Positions 6,051 through 7,626 of a stretch of DNA of 7,626 nt are shown piece by piece (position 1 is the first letter of the stretch; the number at the start of each line of letters is the position of its first letter). A program made the position numbers and the translations under genes. The stretch comes from an uncultured Clostridia bacterium (GTDB taxonomy: Bacteria; Bacillota; Clostridia; Oscillospirales; Acutalibacteraceae), in contig CAMVBD010000051.1 of assembly GCA_947165615.1 (NCBI GenBank), positions 1-7,626 on the forward strand, written 5' to 3'. The notes beneath the pieces are model-generated. The model was not told the origin of the DNA. It saw only the letters and a list, made by a program, of their open reading frames with translations, and did not search any database.

Positions 6051-6066
6051 AAGGTTTTTTTATTTT
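6031..6066 (+). terminator. Intrinsic terminator overlapping the HAD gene stop
   Basis: The 12-nt arm 6031-6042 (seven A, then CCTTT) pairs perfectly with 6050-6061 (AAAGG, then seven T), and C6043-G6049 can add one pair. The T-tract of the right arm is followed by more T at 6063-6068. The stop TGA (6048-6050) lies at the loop/right-arm border, so the last codons form the left arm. The A-rich left arm could also terminate transcription from the opposite strand. Confidence 0.85.
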
Positions 6067-6109
6067 TTATGTCAGCCCCGGTGAAAACTGTTCATAAAAA
6101 TGTTAAAAA

Positions 6110-6168
6110 ATTATAAAATGTAAAGGAAAACGGCTTGACTTTTTTCAGCATCTATTATAAAATGTAAA
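6110..6168 (+). repeat. 15-bp direct repeat containing -10-like sequence
   Basis: ATTATAAAATGTAAA occurs at 6110-6124 and again at 6154-6168, 44 bp apart and identical at all 15 positions. Each copy contains TAAAAT and TATAAA, so the repeat may duplicate a -10 region. Confidence 0.65.
6135..6163 (+). promoter_or_regulatory. Likely promoter of the RNase Y gene
   Basis: TTGACT (6135-6140, five of six to consensus) is followed after 17 bp by TAAAAT (6158-6163, five of six). Transcription would begin near 6170, giving a leader of about 200 nt before the start codon. A weaker copy with TTCATA (6091-6096) and TAAAAT (6114-6119), also at 17 bp, uses the upstream copy of the 15-bp repeat. Confidence 0.6.
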
Positions 6169-6295
6169 AGATAATGCGAAAGTATTTTTATTATTTATGT
6201 AAAAGTACGGTTTTAAATAGATTCGTGAATATTTAATGGCATTATTGTTTCTTATCCCTGCGCAGTAAAGCGCGTCTTGATAACGAAATCCCCCG

Positions 6296-6348
6296 GGAAA
6301 ACGCGGAAGCCCAGAGTCGGGTTTTCGGGTTTTCCGCAACAAAAACCC
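6296..6348 (+). promoter_or_regulatory. RNase Y leader with mutually exclusive hairpins
   Basis: GCGGAA (6303-6308) can pair with TTCCGC (6332-6337), with CCC 6310-6312 and GGG 6327-6329 extending the stem. Alternatively, GGGTTTT (6327-6333, or the copy at 6319-6325) can pair with AAAACCC (6342-6348), and GGAAAAC (6296-6302) with GTTTTCC (6329-6335). These pairings exclude each other. The last stem ends 6 nt before the AGGAGG, so switching could expose or crowd the ribosome binding site. No known riboswitch class is recognised. Confidence 0.35.
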
Positions 6349-6354
6349 AAAAAC

Positions 6355-6362
6355 AGGAGGTG
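6355..6362 (+). promoter_or_regulatory. Strong ribosome binding site deciding a TTG start
   Basis: AGGAGGTG is a near-perfect match to the anti-Shine-Dalgarno. It lies 10 nt before the in-frame TTG at 6373, and only 2 nt before an ATG at 6365 that is in another frame and stops after 11 codons. Confidence 0.75.
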
Positions 6363-6372
6363 TAATGGTTCT

Positions 6373-7626
6373 TTGGATAAAATACTCGCCATCATCCTGA
6401 TCGTCGCGGCGGCGGTCGTGTTCGGCGTGGTAGGCTTCATCGCCGGTCAGATCCACCGCAAGAAATACGCGGAAAAGGTCATCGGCGACGCGACGGAGGA
6501 AGCAAAGCGCATCGTCTCCAACGCCCTGACCACGGCGGAGACCAAAAAGCGGGAGGCCATCCTCGAAGCCAAGGATGAGATCCACCGCGAACGCACGGAG
6601 TACGAAAAGGAGATCAAGGAGCGCAGAAGCGAGGTACAGCGGCAGGAGCGGCGCATCACCCAAAAGGAGGAGGCCCTCGACAAGCGTACCGACGCCCTCG
6701 AAAAGAAGGAAGAAACGCTCCAGAAAAAAATCAAAGACGCGGAGGCGCGTCTCGAAGAAGTGGAAGCCTTAAAGAAGAGCCAGTTTGAAATGCTGGAAAA
6801 GATCTCGGGCTACACCAAGGACGAGGCCAAGGCGTACCTGCTCCGGAATCTGGAAGGGGAACTTGATCACGAAAAAGCCCTGAAGATCCTGGAATACGAA
6901 AAGAAGACCAAAGAAGAATCCGAAAATCTCGCAAAAGAGATCATCGTCACAGCCATTCAGCGCTGCGCCGCCGAGCACACGGCGGAGGCCACCGTCTCGG
7001 TCGTCGATCTGCCCAACGACGAAATGAAGGGCCGCATCATCGGCCGCGAGGGCCGCAACATCCGCACGCTTGAATCCATCACCGGCGTCGACCTCATCAT
7101 CGACGACACGCCCGAGGCCATCACCGTTTCGAGCTTCGATCCCGTCAGAAGAGAGGTTGCCCGTCTCACCATCGAAAAACTCATCGCCGACGGGCGCATC
7201 CATCCGTCCCGCATCGAGGAGATGTACGAAAAGGCCAAGCGCGAGGTGGATCAGTCCATCAAGCAGGCCGGTGAACGCGCCGTCATCGAAGCCGGCGTCA
7301 ACGGCATCAACGGGGAACTCGTCAAGCTCCTCGGCCGCCTCAAATACCGCACGTCCTACGGACAGAACGTCCTCAACCACTCCCTTGAGGTCTCTTACCT
7401 TGCCGGACTCATGGCGTCCGAAATCGGCGCCGACGTCAAGACCGCCAAGCGCGCGGGTCTGCTGCACGACATCGGCAAGGCCGTCGACCACGAAATGGAG
7501 GGCACGCACATTTCCCTCGGCGTGGAATTCGCCAAGAAATACAAGGAAAAAGAAGAGGTCATTCACGCCATCGAAGCCCACCACGGCGACGTGGAGGCCA
7601 AGACCGTGGTCGCCGTGCTTGTGCAG
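6373..7626 (+). CDS. rny: Ribonuclease Y, membrane-anchored endoribonuclease (3' end outside window)
   Basis: RNase Y starts mRNA decay in many Bacillota and sits at the membrane through its N-terminus. The 418 visible codons show a TM helix (about 4-24), a long charged coiled coil (about 28-190), a KH domain with the RNA-binding loop GRIIGREG (220-227) and the very conserved [22 protein letters not shown], then most of the HD domain. HD residues are H336 in LNHSLEV, H365/D366 in LLHDIGKA, and H403-H404-G-D406. The catalytic His-Asp is H368/D369 in Bacillus subtilis RNase Y (520 aa), so the TTG start leaves the protein only 3 residues shorter up to that point. There is no in-frame ATG near the ribosome binding site. 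The frame is open upstream of the TTG but has no better start. About 100 C-terminal residues should lie beyond the window. The long structured leader suggests regulation at the RNA level. Confidence 0.95.
   Translation, partial: MDKILAIILIVAAAVVFGVVGFIAGQIHRKKYAEKVIGDATEEAKRIVSNALTTAETKKREAILEAKDEIHRERTEYEKEIKERRSEVQRQERRITQKEEALDKRTDALEKKEETLQKKIKDAEARLEEVEALKKSQFEMLEKISGYTKDEAKAYLLRNLEGELDHEKALKILEYEKKTKEESENLAKEIIVTAIQRCAAEHTAEATVSVVDLPNDEMKGRIIGREGRNIRTLESITGVDLIIDDTPEAITVSSFDPVRREVARLTIEKLIADGRIHPSRIEEMYEKAKREVDQSIKQAGERAVIEAGVNGINGELVKLLGRLKYRTSYGQNVLNHSLEVSYLAGLMASEIGADVKTAKRAGLLHDIGKAVDHEMEGTHISLGVEFAKKYKEKEEVIHAIEAHHGDVEAKTVVAVLVQ

Larger units (their letters stand above)
6062..6372 (+). 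other. AT-rich intergenic region and leader before the RNase Y gene
   Basis: About 300 bp have no credible gene on either strand; a reverse frame of 172 codons (6145-6663) runs antisense through the RNase Y start and has no recognisable protein character. The first half is AT-rich and holds promoter-like motifs. The second half (about 6290-6350) is G/C plus A/T blocks that fold in alternative ways. The end carries a strong ribosome binding site. Confidence 0.7.

Noticed and set aside
6145..6663. Reverse-strand 172-codon frame over the RNase Y leader
   Set aside because: It has no domain, overlaps the conserved RNase Y N-terminus, and reads through AT-rich promoter sequence at its end.

Overview
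The window is a densely packed, all-forward stretch of a GC-rich Bacillota (Firmicutes) chromosome, most likely a Clostridia-class anaerobe. The organism call is inference. It rests on a ribonuclease Y gene, a YnbB-type methionine gamma-lyase-family enzyme, a VanRS-like two-component pair, sigma-A-type promoters and AGGAGG-type ribosome binding sites. No rRNA, tRNA, CRISPR array, transposase or phage gene was seen.

Layout: (1) bases 1-245 hold the end of a gene resembling the C-terminus of peptidase U32 proteins. (2) A consensus promoter (TTGACA, 17 bp, TATAAT) drives a leader with three small tetraloop hairpins, then an OmpR-family response regulator (412-1110) and an overlapping sensor histidine kinase (1094-2599). 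(3) An intergenic heptad-repeat element (2615-2723) and a C9 tract precede a PLP-dependent methionine gamma-lyase-family gene (2768-4045). That gene overlaps by 4 bp a PnuC-like transporter with an extra N-terminal extracytoplasmic domain (4042-5274). (4) A second heptad-repeat element (about 5253-5384) starts inside the transporter gene's 3' end, contains a possible promoter, and precedes a HAD phosphatase (5415-6050) that ends inside its own intrinsic terminator. (5) An AT-rich 300-bp leader with a duplicated promoter-like motif and alternative hairpins precedes the ribonuclease Y gene (from a TTG at 6373, running off the window).

How the genes fit together: the regulator and kinase form one signalling operon. 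The PLP enzyme and transporter form a translationally coupled pair, possibly co-transcribed with the kinase through repeat element 1. The HAD and RNase Y genes appear to be separate transcription units.

The least expected signal is the pair of intergenic elements. Both have 7-nt-periodic repeats on each flank, a GC-rich hairpin, and a shared 21-nt core (18 of 21 identical). They look like two members of one dispersed repeat family of unknown role.
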